A DNA stretch of 64,000 nt from CAYFLR01 sp964343805 (GCA_964343805.1 CAYFLR010000008.1:62001-126000); one strand, 5' to 3'; positions 35,386 to 44,378 are shown, counted from the first letter of the stretch. A program made the numbers and translations. Notes: a model not told the origin generated them from the sequence alone.

Positions 35386-35618
35386 TCCAACTTTTGCTAG
35401 TTGCAAAATGAAACCAGCCAACCAATTTCTTTACTAGTTTAGGTCTCTTTTTAATATTGGTTTTCTACCAAATCTTATATTTAAAAATTTCTTAAGATGC
35501 TATGAAGTTTGGCGCTCAATAATTGTAAGATTTTTTGATTTTTTGGCCCACCTTTTGCAAAGTACAAAGGCTAGAGTTTGAAACAAATAAATTTGACTTA
35601 AGGTCAAGGAGGAAAGAT

Positions 35619-36650
35619 ATGAAGCGCACTCTTTTAACAGCTCTTGCTGCCGTTTCCATTGCTGGTATAGCCTCATCCTGTGGTGAGACAGAAATGGGTT
35701 CTCAAAATAAATCGTCCTTACAATCGATTGCATCCTATGAAGATTGTGTTGGCCTGGATTATCAAACGGCTAAGGTTCGAAAAATTGGTGGCAGTTATAA
35801 AATTGTAGAAGGCCCCACCGGATCTCATTGGGCCTTTGATTTTGGATCCAAAAAGATGGAAGCCATCAAAGCTTTAAGAGTCATTAAAAAATATAAAATA
35901 AAGCACTCTTGTTTTGTAGGACGACCTGATCCCTCTTTTCAGTACCTACTTTCCGGGTCAGAAAATGCTCCCTTGGGGAAGTTGCTCCCGAATGAAGATT
36001 GCATTAAATTTAATAATAAGACCGTCAAGGTAAAATACTTTCCTGGTCCAGGGTCATGGAAAATGGTGGACGGCAATATGTGGATGGTTGATTTTGGTAA
36101 TAAAAAAGCAGAAGCCTATAAATCACTCCGTGTAGTTAAAAAACATAAATTTAATCAGCAGTGTTTTGTGGGACGTCCCGATCCATCTTTTAAGTACTGG
36201 AAAAGAACCATCGATTTTACCCCCAATCCAGGTCCAGGACTTGTAATCAAAAAGCCAGATCTTGGTGCTTATGGATTTTTAAAAATTGGGGAAAGTGGTG
36301 GCAAACTGGTGAAGTGGAATGACACCATTGTATTGAAACCCAGTGACGCTTTTCTCGTCTCTAATGGAATTCCAGCTTTTAATCTTTTCTATACAGAGAA
36401 AAATTATGGCAAGAAATTAGCTAAAGGATATGCGAATCGTATCTACCTTGATGGAAAATTAGTTTCTCAACAGGTGAATAGACCTAAACTTCTACCTGGA
36501 CAAAAGCAGCCCATATATACTCAGGCTTATTTAAAAGCTTCCCCAGGGGTTCACACTCTAACTCTAAAAATTGATGATGGAAACTTAATTAATGAATCAC
36601 GAGAAGATAACAATGTATTCAAAGTGAAGATTATTTTTCAAGGGTTCTAA
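35619..36650 (+). CDS. Lipoprotein with two FVGRPDPSF repeats and a CARDB-like domain
   Basis: Start at 35619 with 'aaggaggaaag' upstream (an ATG at 35535 would lengthen it by 28 residues). Lipobox 'IASSC'. Two ~75-residue repeats, each with 'EDC', a 'FDFGSKKMEAIKALRVIKKY' or 'VDFGNKKAEAYKSLRVVKKH' core and 'CFVGRPDPSF', are followed by a CARDB-like beta-sandwich (residues ~220-344, 'ASPGVHTLTLKIDDGNLINE', 'NNVFKV'). The repeat is a recurrent unnamed extracellular module with one likely disulfide per unit. The pair suggests surface adhesion or carbohydrate binding. Confidence 0.82.
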   Translation: MKRTLLTALAAVSIAGIASSCGETEMGSQNKSSLQSIASYEDCVGLDYQTAKVRKIGGSYKIVEGPTGSHWAFDFGSKKMEAIKALRVIKKYKIKHSCFVGRPDPSFQYLLSGSENAPLGKLLPNEDCIKFNNKTVKVKYFPGPGSWKMVDGNMWMVDFGNKKAEAYKSLRVVKKHKFNQQCFVGRPDPSFKYWKRTIDFTPNPGPGLVIKKPDLGAYGFLKIGESGGKLVKWNDTIVLKPSDAFLVSNGIPAFNLFYTEKNYGKKLAKGYANRIYLDGKLVSQQVNRPKLLPGQKQPIYTQAYLKASPGVHTLTLKIDDGNLINESREDNNVFKVKIIFQGF

Positions 36651-36682
36651 TTAGGGTTCATCCGGATGAACTCTAATTAGCA
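36650..36682 (+). other. Palindromic hairpin at the 3' end of the 35619 gene
   Basis: AATTAGgGTTCATCC / GGATGAACtCTAATT forms a nearly perfect inverted repeat starting at the stop codon. No T tract follows, so it is more likely an RNA-stability element than a terminator. Confidence 0.5.
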
Positions 36683-36701
36683 ATCAATAAATATTGCGGC
36701 T

Positions 36702-36739
36702 AAAAAAAAGGAGGAGGTTTTGATCTCTTCCTTTTTTTT
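36702..36739. terminator. Bidirectional intrinsic terminator
   Basis: AAAAAAAAGGAGGAG / CTCTTCCTTTTTTTT with an 8-base loop has A and T tracts on both sides. It serves the convergent genes ending at 36650 and 36738. Confidence 0.85.
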
Positions 36740-38543
36740 ATTCAATTTTTGAAAGATTTTTATTACCCAAGTTGACCGTGAGCCAATCTGCAGGAAGCAT
36801 GGAAGTGAGACCCAATTGACAACGATTTTTATAGGTCTGTTGGGTGGTTTCTGACTCTTCAATCAGTTCGGCTATCTTCACCACTTCTATTACGATCATT
36901 TCCATCTTTTTATCAAGACCTACAATCTTGATGGCGTCCCCTTTATACATATTGCATCCTTTTGGTTGGACAAAAAGATCTTGAGTAGGATTTGGGGGTG
37001 CAAAGGAATCTAATAGTATGGCATCACGGTTGTTCTCATTATCCCATATAAAAAAATCATCAAGTCGAAAGGTAGTTAAGTTGTGAATTTCTATCTCTTG
37101 TTTTTCTAATTTACTTTTTTTTATGACACTGCGGGCAAAGTCATCCATGCCGCTTAGCTCAACACAGGACAGGTTGTGGTCATTAGAATCACATCCCCAT
37201 CTTTCAGGAATACTTAAAGTGGGGTCATAGGCTGGCTTTTTTGCAGTTACCATGCTGGTGTCTGAAAAAGCAATTCCCATCCATACACTGGGAAGTATAT
37301 AGGTTGAATAGTTACCAAGGAATTTCACCTCTTTTATAAAGGGATTGGTTCCCAGTCTACCTTTATTGAAATCAATGGAGCATTTCTGGTTATAAAAATA
37401 AAGGGTCTTCTTTAGACTGCTAGACAGTTCAAACCAGCTCATCACTCTAGCAAAAATTTTATTATCACGAGTGGGAGTGGAGTAATCACCATGCTGATCT
37501 TTAGAGCATTCGTCACTCTTTTGAGCAAAACATTTAGCATAACCTTCATTCACTACCACTGCTCTTTCCTGGATATAAGAACAGAGATCGTCGAACATGG
37601 AAGAGAGGATTTTTTCAAAATCGGGAGCTGGTGGAACAGCAGATCCTTCTTTCACATATTTGGGTAACCAATGGACATTGTGCGGGCAATTGATTCCATC
37701 TTGTTTGATTAGGGCTTCATTGTACTCGACTTTATGTTTTAAACTCGCCACATAGTTATAAATATTTTGCCACAGTGGTTTGTTATCAGATGCTTTTGTC
37801 TCCTTAATATCATGAACTTCATCTCCTTCCAAACAGGCATACCAATCTTTAGGATTCACAGAGCGGGGGGGGTGAACTTCAAAACTCAAATCTTTATTAG
37901 CTGATATTTTTCGGCCTTGTCTAGTGTAGGCGTAGAAACGACGAAAAACTTGACCGGTCCCATCTTGAGAGAACATTTTTGATTCACGCAGAGACTTAAC
38001 AGATATAGGAGGGAAACCAGATAAGATGGTAAAAACATGATTCTCATCAATCCCTTTCAAGGTAAAACTATGATTGGAGGTTAAAACAAAGTTACCACCT
38101 TTGTAGTTAGCAAGGTCCCACATATTGATAGCATAACTGAAATTGCCGATTTCTTGAGTCCCATAGGAGTTGGTGGCATTTTTTAAGAGCAACATGGGCT
38201 TGTCCCAGTAGTCAATAGAATTAAACCTACCAAACCTTATGGCCAGTCCATGTTTTAGGGCAAAGATAAAACGCAGAGCCATTACTGAGTCGGCGCAATC
38301 AAAGGGAATATCCCACTCTTCTAATATGGAAGGACTGGTTTTACTGATCCATTTATCATAAGCAATTTCATCTTGCTTCATCCAAGAGCGACCCCCATGA
38401 TCCTCACGCCATAGCTTGGCTTTGCTTTTAACTACTTGTTTTTGCCAGATTTTTTTCTCCCATGCACTCACATGAGAGGGAGTTTGGCTCGGTTTACAGG
38501 CGAATGTGATTAAGAGGATCGGCATAAGAATTAACACCTTCAT
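36738..38543 (-). CDS. Lipoprotein with DCAD/His cysteine-peptidase-like motif
   Basis: Start set at 38543 ('tggagaaacga' upstream); lipobox 'LITFAC'. About 600 aa. The segment 'WDIPFDCADSVMALRFIFAL' followed ~90 residues later by 'DENHVFTILSG' has the Cys-helix and His-strand arrangement of papain-like/transglutaminase-like folds. No exact family was recognised, so catalysis is speculative. Cys-rich C-terminal half ('KCFAQKSDECS', 'WGCDSNDHNLSC'). It is transcribed divergently from the metallophosphoesterase. Confidence 0.7.
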   Translation of the reverse strand: MKVLILMPILLITFACKPSQTPSHVSAWEKKIWQKQVVKSKAKLWREDHGGRSWMKQDEIAYDKWISKTSPSILEEWDIPFDCADSVMALRFIFALKHGLAIRFGRFNSIDYWDKPMLLLKNATNSYGTQEIGNFSYAINMWDLANYKGGNFVLTSNHSFTLKGIDENHVFTILSGFPPISVKSLRESKMFSQDGTGQVFRRFYAYTRQGRKISANKDLSFEVHPPRSVNPKDWYACLEGDEVHDIKETKASDNKPLWQNIYNYVASLKHKVEYNEALIKQDGINCPHNVHWLPKYVKEGSAVPPAPDFEKILSSMFDDLCSYIQERAVVVNEGYAKCFAQKSDECSKDQHGDYSTPTRDNKIFARVMSWFELSSSLKKTLYFYNQKCSIDFNKGRLGTNPFIKEVKFLGNYSTYILPSVWMGIAFSDTSMVTAKKPAYDPTLSIPERWGCDSNDHNLSCVELSGMDDFARSVIKKSKLEKQEIEIHNLTTFRLDDFFIWDNENNRDAILLDSFAPPNPTQDLFVQPKGCNMYKGDAIKIVGLDKKMEMIVIEVVKIAELIEESETTQQTYKNRCQLGLTSMLPADWLTVNLGNKNLSKIE

Positions 38544-38727
38544 TCGTTTCTCCAGAAAACGGGTTAGATCAGGATGCAATAAATCACCTACCTCATCGGA
38601 CCTGCATACTTTTTCTTTACAATTAATTCCTCTTCGAACCGAAAATTACTTAAATTATCAACCTATTTGCCGATGGTTAAACCATACTGGAAACTATTTT
38701 TTACCAAACACCATGTGAGAAGACTTC

Positions 38728-40101
38728 ATGCTTAAACCAAATCTAATGCAACCTCGATTCATCAGCAATTTCGATCAGGCCTTTGTGATTTTTTCGGATA
38801 TTGAAATGGGATCCGGTGGACCCTATGATGATTTTCCCAACTCGGATTTTCTAGGAGAGCTACTCCTTAGTTATTTGGATGGACCTTATGGTAATAAACC
38901 CATCAATTTTATTTTTAATGGAGACACTTTTGATCTTCTGAAAACTCCATATTTAGGAGAGTATCCCCGTCATATCAATACCGATGTGGCTATTTCCAAA
39001 ATGTCTTCTATAGTGGCCGCCCATCCCAAGTTTTTTGAAGCGGTTCGTAAGATCAGTACTCATCGATCTGGGAATAAACATGTCTATTTTGTGGTGGGCA
39101 ACCATGATATGGAACTGCTCTTTCCTGAGGTCAGAGATCTCATAACCAGTCTTTCTGGAAATGCTGAGCATGTTCATTTTCCAGGCTTTGAACTTGATTT
39201 TGGTTCGATCCATATCGAACATGGTTCCCAATTGGATCCACTTTTCTATGTGGATGAAACTAAACCATTCGTTGACTACAAAGGTGAAAAACTACTCAAC
39301 ATCAGTTGGGCTTCGGTGGCACTTTTAGATGTGATTATTCCTATGCAGCCCATTTTGTATCACCATGATCGGTTGAAGCCTAAGAAGAAGGTCTTAGAGA
39401 TCTTTCCCGAGATAAAGGAGCTTTTGATGGGCTCTATGTGGCAATACTACACCAGAGGGTTTTTTAAAAATTATATTTTTACTGATGACCCCATCAAAAA
39501 AGTAAATTGGACTATGCTTAAAGAGATTGTTTCACGCTTTGCCTATACCGAGGTGGATGTCCAACTGGAAGATGAATTTGCCAAAAAAGTATTAGACGAA
39601 AATAAGTATGAAGTTTTTATTTCAGGACATGTTCATGAAATGCTCTATAAGTCTTCTGATTCAGGTCGAGTGATTAAAACCGGATGCTTTCGAGATGAAT
39701 TTCTTATTGAAGATGAGCATAATGCCAACATCCCTCTATTAAAAAATTATATCGAGCTTTTTACTCATGAGGGTCGTCTATCAGGGGTAGAATTTAAGGA
39801 ATTGTTGGGTCCTCCAAGACCAGAAGGAACTTTTCTAAAAGATCCGAGTTCCATTTTGCCCCTAGTGCGAGAAAAGCTTCCAGATAAAGATGTGCAAGCA
39901 TCTGAGCATGATAATCAAAAAGAACAAGAGAGATTGGAAGCAAAAGAGAGTCGCTGGGATAAGGCCTTAGATGTCATGCGGCAGAGATTTTCTCTTTCTA
40001 ATTCGAAAGAGGAAGAAAAAAAGGATGAGAGTGATGAAAAAAAAGCGGATGAGCCAAATCCAGATGACTCCAAGCAAGCAGCAGAACCCCAAAAAGAATA
40101 G
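38728..40101 (+). CDS. Calcineurin-like metallophosphoesterase with acidic tail
   Basis: 457 aa, cytosolic. Metal-site motifs: 'FSDIEMG' (DxH normally; here D-I-E), 'FNGDTFDLL' (GDxxD), 'VGNHDMEL' (GNHD) and 'SGHVHEM' (GHxH). The layout resembles LpxH (UDP-2,3-diacylglucosamine hydrolase, lipid A pathway) and related enzymes, but it is longer. The C-terminal ~60 residues are a charged, repetitive Glu/Lys/Asp tail. The Glu in place of the first His may alter metal binding. Substrate unknown. Confidence 0.85.
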   Translation: MLKPNLMQPRFISNFDQAFVIFSDIEMGSGGPYDDFPNSDFLGELLLSYLDGPYGNKPINFIFNGDTFDLLKTPYLGEYPRHINTDVAISKMSSIVAAHPKFFEAVRKISTHRSGNKHVYFVVGNHDMELLFPEVRDLITSLSGNAEHVHFPGFELDFGSIHIEHGSQLDPLFYVDETKPFVDYKGEKLLNISWASVALLDVIIPMQPILYHHDRLKPKKKVLEIFPEIKELLMGSMWQYYTRGFFKNYIFTDDPIKKVNWTMLKEIVSRFAYTEVDVQLEDEFAKKVLDENKYEVFISGHVHEMLYKSSDSGRVIKTGCFRDEFLIEDEHNANIPLLKNYIELFTHEGRLSGVEFKELLGPPRPEGTFLKDPSSILPLVREKLPDKDVQASEHDNQKEQERLEAKESRWDKALDVMRQRFSLSNSKEEEKKDESDEKKADEPNPDDSKQAAEPQKE

Positions 40102-40104
40102 CGG

Positions 40105-40914
40105 TTAGAGCTCAAGAATTGAGTCTATTCCGGTATTGCAGTTTTTCTCACAAGTGGATTCCTTACCCCCATTATTCACACATTCCTCAATACAATCATC
40201 ACGTGAGCCTGCAACAAACTTTTTAGCCTCTTCTTTTGCTTGGGCTAGAATTTCTCGGACATTAACTTCTTCTAGGACTTTGGGCTTTCCTGATTCAACT
40301 TGAAAAGGTTTTAAATAGAGAGTGGTTTCCTCTCCATCAACTTTGGCATTAACATTCCATTTCCCTTGGGGAACATCGGTTATTTCATAGTTCCCATCTT
40401 GATCTGCTTTGGCGTTGAGAATGGTTCCATTAACCGTTATGGGAACTCCATTCACCTCTTTTTCCGAATCTGATATTTTCCCTTTGATGGTGGTGGTGTC
40501 TATGAGGGTGGTTTTTTTCACCTCGGCCTCTTTGCCTTTTGATACTGTGATATCATCTATTTGAATCCCCTTGGATTTTCCACCTTTTTTAAGTAAGGCA
40601 TAAATCGCCATAGATTTCGTGCTGTCCTTAGCATCTACCAAGGAGGACTTTTCATCGAAGGCTTTGTCAGGAATAGCTAAAGTATAGGCGCCACTTTCAT
40701 CGGTGGTAGCTTTAGTATTGGGGTCACCCTCTAGATAGACTGTGGCTCCTTCACTGGGAAGTTCTTTATCATCCGTATCTAACTGACCCGTTATGATGGT
40801 TGAACTGCTCTCTTCATCATTGGTTGCGTTGCTTTTATTTTTCTTCTCATCATCAGTGCACATGCTTGAAAATAGGAATAGAGATAGAATAGTTGAAGAG
40901 ATGAGTAGACGCAT
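40105..40914 (-). CDS. Lipoprotein with carboxypeptidase-regulatory-like repeats
   Basis: 269 aa. Lipobox 'FSSMC'. Two CarboxypepD_reg-like beta-sandwich repeats: 'ITGQLDTDDKELPSEGATVY', 'TTDESGAYTLAIP' and 'TIKGKISDSEKEVNGVPITV', 'DGNYEITDVPQGKWNV'. Such domains act as extracellular spacers or binding modules. The last ~35 residues carry four Cys. It is third in a minus-strand operon, 15 bases after the amidoligase-like gene. Confidence 0.85.
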   Translation of the reverse strand: MRLLISSTILSLFLFSSMCTDDEKKNKSNATNDEESSSTIITGQLDTDDKELPSEGATVYLEGDPNTKATTDESGAYTLAIPDKAFDEKSSLVDAKDSTKSMAIYALLKKGGKSKGIQIDDITVSKGKEAEVKKTTLIDTTTIKGKISDSEKEVNGVPITVNGTILNAKADQDGNYEITDVPQGKWNVNAKVDGEETTLYLKPFQVESGKPKVLEEVNVREILAQAKEEAKKFVAGSRDDCIEECVNNGGKESTCEKNCNTGIDSILEL

Positions 40915-40929
40915 AGAATGCTCCTAGAT

Positions 40930-42090
40930 TTATTGTGTGTGGCTAATCCCTTTTGACCTTAACTTTAGACAGGGAGTCACAGCAATGTCTTTAGGTCGCT
41001 CAAAAACTTTATTTGGTTTGAAAGTTTTTGCTGCAGCTTGTAGGTCAGGGACGATAAATTCAATATAATCTTTGAATTCCAAGCCAGTGGGAAGGATATA
41101 CTCGTAAAATTGCTGAATAGCCTGGTGAGGATCTACTGGAACTGATCTGTTTAAAAAGGGAATAGGTTTTTTTACCGTTTTAAGGTATTCAATCCGCTTT
41201 TGAAAAAGGCGCTGTAGTTTAACATAAGAATGAGCTGTGAGTTGTGGCCTAATACAGCGGATTTCGATAGTTCGTCTCTTTTTATTCCAGCGATACATAT
41301 TTTGTAAATTCAGATCGTGATAACGGTGTTTACGATATCGAGCTTTGGGATTCTCTGCATTCCATACAGGGTCGCCTTCATGAATACTATAGACTAGATA
41401 GTCGATCATTTTTGCCACTTCCGCAGGAGTATTTACAATTTGACCAGCGTCATACATGGCGATAACCTGTCTATAAGCTTCTCTTACTCGACCTGAAAGC
41501 TCTGTCAGTGCAATTGAATTGGTTGGGTCATTATTGAGTCCACCTGCAGCCAATATGGGGTGATTCCTAAAATCCACATCAAACTGTCGATAGAGGAACC
41601 CATCCTTACCAAAGGCCGATTTTGAGTCAATATGAATATGCCCAGCTCCGGCAAATTCCCAAGGTGTTAAGCCCACTCTTGCTGCCACATCAAATACATA
41701 CTTTTGAATTCTGGCTTCATGGTGTTTTTCATACTCTTTGAGAGTGGCGGGTTTGGCAATAACTTCAATGACTCCTGGATCAGTTATAAGCGTAAAATGA
41801 TAGCCATCTTTAAAAGTGACCTTGACCCTAGGGAAGAATCCCCATTTGTAACTGCCTTCCATTTTAACTTGATCTCTGATTTGATCTTGCTCTAGGGTTC
41901 TTGCCAACTCTGCCGACATCAATTTTAGATACCTTTCTGAGGTGGGTGTTACCAGTCGCATCTTATCGATTGGATAGCTATCAAATACCTCTTGATTGGT
42001 AAAAGTATGCTCGGGGCCGAACATGGGAGGCCAGGCTGACAGGTTGGTAAAAAAGGACAAAGATAAAAGCACCAAAGCCCATTTGGACAA
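40930..42090 (-). CDS. Exported amidoligase/GCS-like protein
   Basis: 386 aa with a cleavable signal peptide ('LVLLSLSFFTNLSA', no lipobox Cys). 'FAGAGHIHIDS' and, ~120 residues on, 'RYHDLNLQNMYRWNKKRRTI' followed by 'EIRCIRPQ' match the 'G.GHiHv' and 'rY...N......tiEfR' landmarks of the putative amidoligase (PF12224)/glutamine-synthetase-like fold. These enzymes use ATP to join amino groups to carboxylates. ATP is not normally available in the periplasm, so it may be an inactive binder, use another donor, or act in a host or prey cell. It is the middle gene of a three-gene operon. Confidence 0.7.
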   Translation of the reverse strand: MSKWALVLLSLSFFTNLSAWPPMFGPEHTFTNQEVFDSYPIDKMRLVTPTSERYLKLMSAELARTLEQDQIRDQVKMEGSYKWGFFPRVKVTFKDGYHFTLITDPGVIEVIAKPATLKEYEKHHEARIQKYVFDVAARVGLTPWEFAGAGHIHIDSKSAFGKDGFLYRQFDVDFRNHPILAAGGLNNDPTNSIALTELSGRVREAYRQVIAMYDAGQIVNTPAEVAKMIDYLVYSIHEGDPVWNAENPKARYRKHRYHDLNLQNMYRWNKKRRTIEIRCIRPQLTAHSYVKLQRLFQKRIEYLKTVKKPIPFLNRSVPVDPHQAIQQFYEYILPTGLEFKDYIEFIVPDLQAAAKTFKPNKVFERPKDIAVTPCLKLRSKGISHTQ

Positions 42091-42100
42091 AAGAATCTCC

Positions 42101-42475
42101 TTAGTGAAAGAGCCAATCTATAAACATGCTTGCATCATAGTATAACATAATAGAGCACAATAGCAGACCCATTAAATAGAGTAGAAGGGATATTCTAACC
42201 GCATTGGAGGGGCACTTTAGTTCTAGGTAAAAGGTAAAAGGAGCGAATAGAAGTGAGAGAGAGGTAGCTAAGACCATGATTGCAATGACCCTGAGTAAGG
42301 GAATAAGCTCGAGCATATTGGGGGAAGGCTCATAGACGATAGGAAGGCTTCCCAACCTTTGCTTCATATAGCTCATAATAAGAAAGAACAGGAACAGCAA
42401 GCTCCAAGGTACCGCGGCAAGGATCCAGTTGACCTTAGATACCTGCTGTATTCTTCGCATATCGGTTAATATCAT
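42101..42475 (-). CDS. Small three-TM membrane protein, hypothetical
   Basis: 124 aa with hydrophobic segments at about residues 17-36, 60-82 and 95-116. No family recognised. It ends 10 bases before the amidoligase-like gene, so the three genes 42475-40105 are likely one transcript. It may anchor or localise the exported partners. The ~290 bases upstream to 42765 are AT-rich with a possible sigma-70 promoter on the other strand. Confidence 0.65.
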   Translation of the reverse strand: MILTDMRRIQQVSKVNWILAAVPWSLLFLFFLIMSYMKQRLGSLPIVYEPSPNMLELIPLLRVIAIMVLATSLSLLFAPFTFYLELKCPSNAVRISLLLYLMGLLLCSIMLYYDASMFIDWLFH

Positions 42476-42647
42476 TATTTAAGTTTAAGGGATGGAAATT
42501 AAACTTGTCAAGAAGAGGGAAAATTTATTAGGTAAAAAAATTATTAGTTTAACAAATGAAATTAAAGAAAATGATTAAGTAAGATGAAGATTTCTTAATC
42601 AAAAATCCCACAAAAGTACTTACCTGCAGACTTTTTAGGAAATTCTA

Positions 42648-42676
42648 TTGACATTTTAAAAGAGATAAAATAACCT
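42648..42676 (+). promoter_or_regulatory. Candidate sigma-70 promoter of the transglutaminase-like gene
   Basis: A perfect -35 TTGACA is followed after 17 bases by TAACCT (a weak -10 keeping the T, A and final T). It lies about 90 bases upstream of the ATG at 42765. Confidence 0.4.
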
Positions 42677-42764
42677 GGCCGCGAATTTCGAATTGAAAGA
42701 AAAAAATAGCTGTTATTTTTCGCTATTTATCCGGTTTGTCAGGGATGTTTTACAGGAGTTAGAG

Positions 42765-44378
42765 ATGAAAAGATTCGTATTAGGGACTTTTATCGTCCTC
42801 AGCCTCAGCCTTCTTTTGTCTGGCTGTGGTCAACAGATTCAGGAAGAAAAATCAGGGTTGCAGGAGGCTTGGAATGGTCTTAATAACCCCCATCTTTTTG
42901 GAGTAAGGAGTAAGATATACACCACTGTGGTACCTAGTGCTAGATTACTTTCAAAGCCATGGAGCGGCTACTATTGGCCCAATTTTAAAGGGGGAATCGG
43001 AAATCGTTGGCAGAAAAAAATTAGATCTAAAAATTACAAGGATCATTTGTACCAAATATCTGATTTTTCAGATATTTTTGATTTCTCCAGCAGTAAATTA
43101 CAACAACTTTCACCCGCTGAGAAATACGACCTTTACATGAATAACGGCTTTAGTGTGACTCGTGGCGAAAGGCAGTATGTTTTAAATTCTGTGATGAATG
43201 ATAAGATTCCTACTTGGGTAGGTATTTGTCACGGTTGGGCACCTGCAGCTTATATGGAAGAGATGCCAGGTGATGAAGTGACTGTCCGCTCTCCTCTAGG
43301 TTTTGATATTACGTTTTATTCAAGTGATTTAAAAGCATTAATGTCCAAGGTCTATGCGGGATCAAATCTGCAGAGCGTTGTTATTGGTGGAAGGTGCAAT
43401 AATAAAAAGGTTAAATTAAACCGTGATGGACGTATCACTAAAGATGAGTGTCGTGATGTAAATCCCGCAACCTTTCATTTAGTATTAGAACATTATATCG
43501 CTTATCTGCAGCAGAGTTTTATAGCAGATGTAACTTATGATTTTGAGGTTTGGAATCAGCCTATTTCTGGCTACACCTTCTATTATTCAGATCATCGATT
43601 AGCAACTTCCAGAGACTCTCTATCTGAATTTAGGGCTCCCGGCACCACTTATTTAGTAGATGTATCCATGAATTTAGAATATGTAGTGGAGTCTAATCCC
43701 AAGAAAGTTAGGGTAGACAGTATTGTTAGTACTAAGAAGCTCAAATACACCTTGGAACTGGATCAATTTGGATACATTATTGGTGGAGAATGGACCTCTA
43801 AAGAGCGCCCTGATTTCCTTTGGAAACCAACTGCAAAACCAAGGTCCTATACTGGTCCTTTAGATTATAATGTAATCAAGGATTTGGTGAAAAGATCAAG
43901 AGGGGATGTCTATTGGCCAGATCCTGTCGAGCCAACTGAACCTACAGAACCTGTTGAGCCTACAGAACCCGTTGAGCCTACAGAACCCGTTGAGCCTACT
44001 GAGCCCACTCCACCAAGTACTGGAATGAGATCTATGAGCGTTGTTTTTAATCAAAGCTACTGTTCTGATGGTCGAAGGCGCTTTATCCTTCATGATACCA
44101 CTTGTGAATATAAAGTCTCTATTAGCTATAAGAGTCGGTCGGGAAACAGTTTTAGATCTGTCTATAGCAATAGCCAACTTTTAAAAAACTCCTTCAGCAT
44201 TCCTACTCAAATTCCTTCTGATGCTGATCAGGTTCGAATTGAGATAGTAGAAATGGATAATCAAAAAGTGGGTGCAAGCAAGGTTGTGACTCTTTCTGCT
44301 CAAAGTCAATCCATGAATATTGTAGCAAAAACCAAGAAGACCATCTTCAAGGGAAGTTTACAACTTTCTATTAATTAA
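42765..44378 (+). CDS. Transglutaminase-elicitor-like lipoprotein (catalytic residues present)
   Basis: Start at 42765 ('caggagttagag' upstream; lipobox 'LLSGC'); a 24-residue upstream extension is rejected. Core residues ~100-370: 'LSPAEKYDLYM', 'WVGICHGWAPAAYM', 'DLKALMSKVY', 'CRDVNPATFHLVL', 'EVWNQPISGY', 'YTLELDQFGYIIGGEW', 'PDFLW'. The Cys of CHGW and His of ATFH fit the catalytic Cys-His of transglutaminase-elicitor proteins (oomycete GP42/PEP-13 family and bacterial relatives), which cross-link Gln and Lys side chains. A PTEPVE linker and a C-terminal beta domain with two Cys follow. Paralogue of the gene at 15771. Confidence 0.82.
   Translation: MKRFVLGTFIVLSLSLLLSGCGQQIQEEKSGLQEAWNGLNNPHLFGVRSKIYTTVVPSARLLSKPWSGYYWPNFKGGIGNRWQKKIRSKNYKDHLYQISDFSDIFDFSSSKLQQLSPAEKYDLYMNNGFSVTRGERQYVLNSVMNDKIPTWVGICHGWAPAAYMEEMPGDEVTVRSPLGFDITFYSSDLKALMSKVYAGSNLQSVVIGGRCNNKKVKLNRDGRITKDECRDVNPATFHLVLEHYIAYLQQSFIADVTYDFEVWNQPISGYTFYYSDHRLATSRDSLSEFRAPGTTYLVDVSMNLEYVVESNPKKVRVDSIVSTKKLKYTLELDQFGYIIGGEWTSKERPDFLWKPTAKPRSYTGPLDYNVIKDLVKRSRGDVYWPDPVEPTEPTEPVEPTEPVEPTEPVEPTEPTPPSTGMRSMSVVFNQSYCSDGRRRFILHDTTCEYKVSISYKSRSGNSFRSVYSNSQLLKNSFSIPTQIPSDADQVRIEIVEMDNQKVGASKVVTLSAQSQSMNIVAKTKKTIFKGSLQLSIN
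43929..44010 (+). repeat. 18-bp tandem repeat (PVEPTE linker)
   Basis: About four copies of an 18-base unit (GAGCCTACAGAACCCGTT and close variants) encode Pro-Thr-Glu-Pro-Val-Glu repeats. The copies near-identical at DNA level suggest recent expansion and possible length variation. Confidence 0.85.

Noticed and set aside
35500..35733. Minus-strand ORF over the start of the FVGRPDPSF lipoprotein gene
   Set aside because: No ribosome-binding site or family; overlaps a well-supported gene start.
40105..42475. Biosynthetic peptide (RiPP or ribosomal-tailing) cluster because of an amidoligase-like enzyme
   Set aside because: No precursor peptide, cyclase, or exporter is adjacent, and the enzyme carries a signal peptide.
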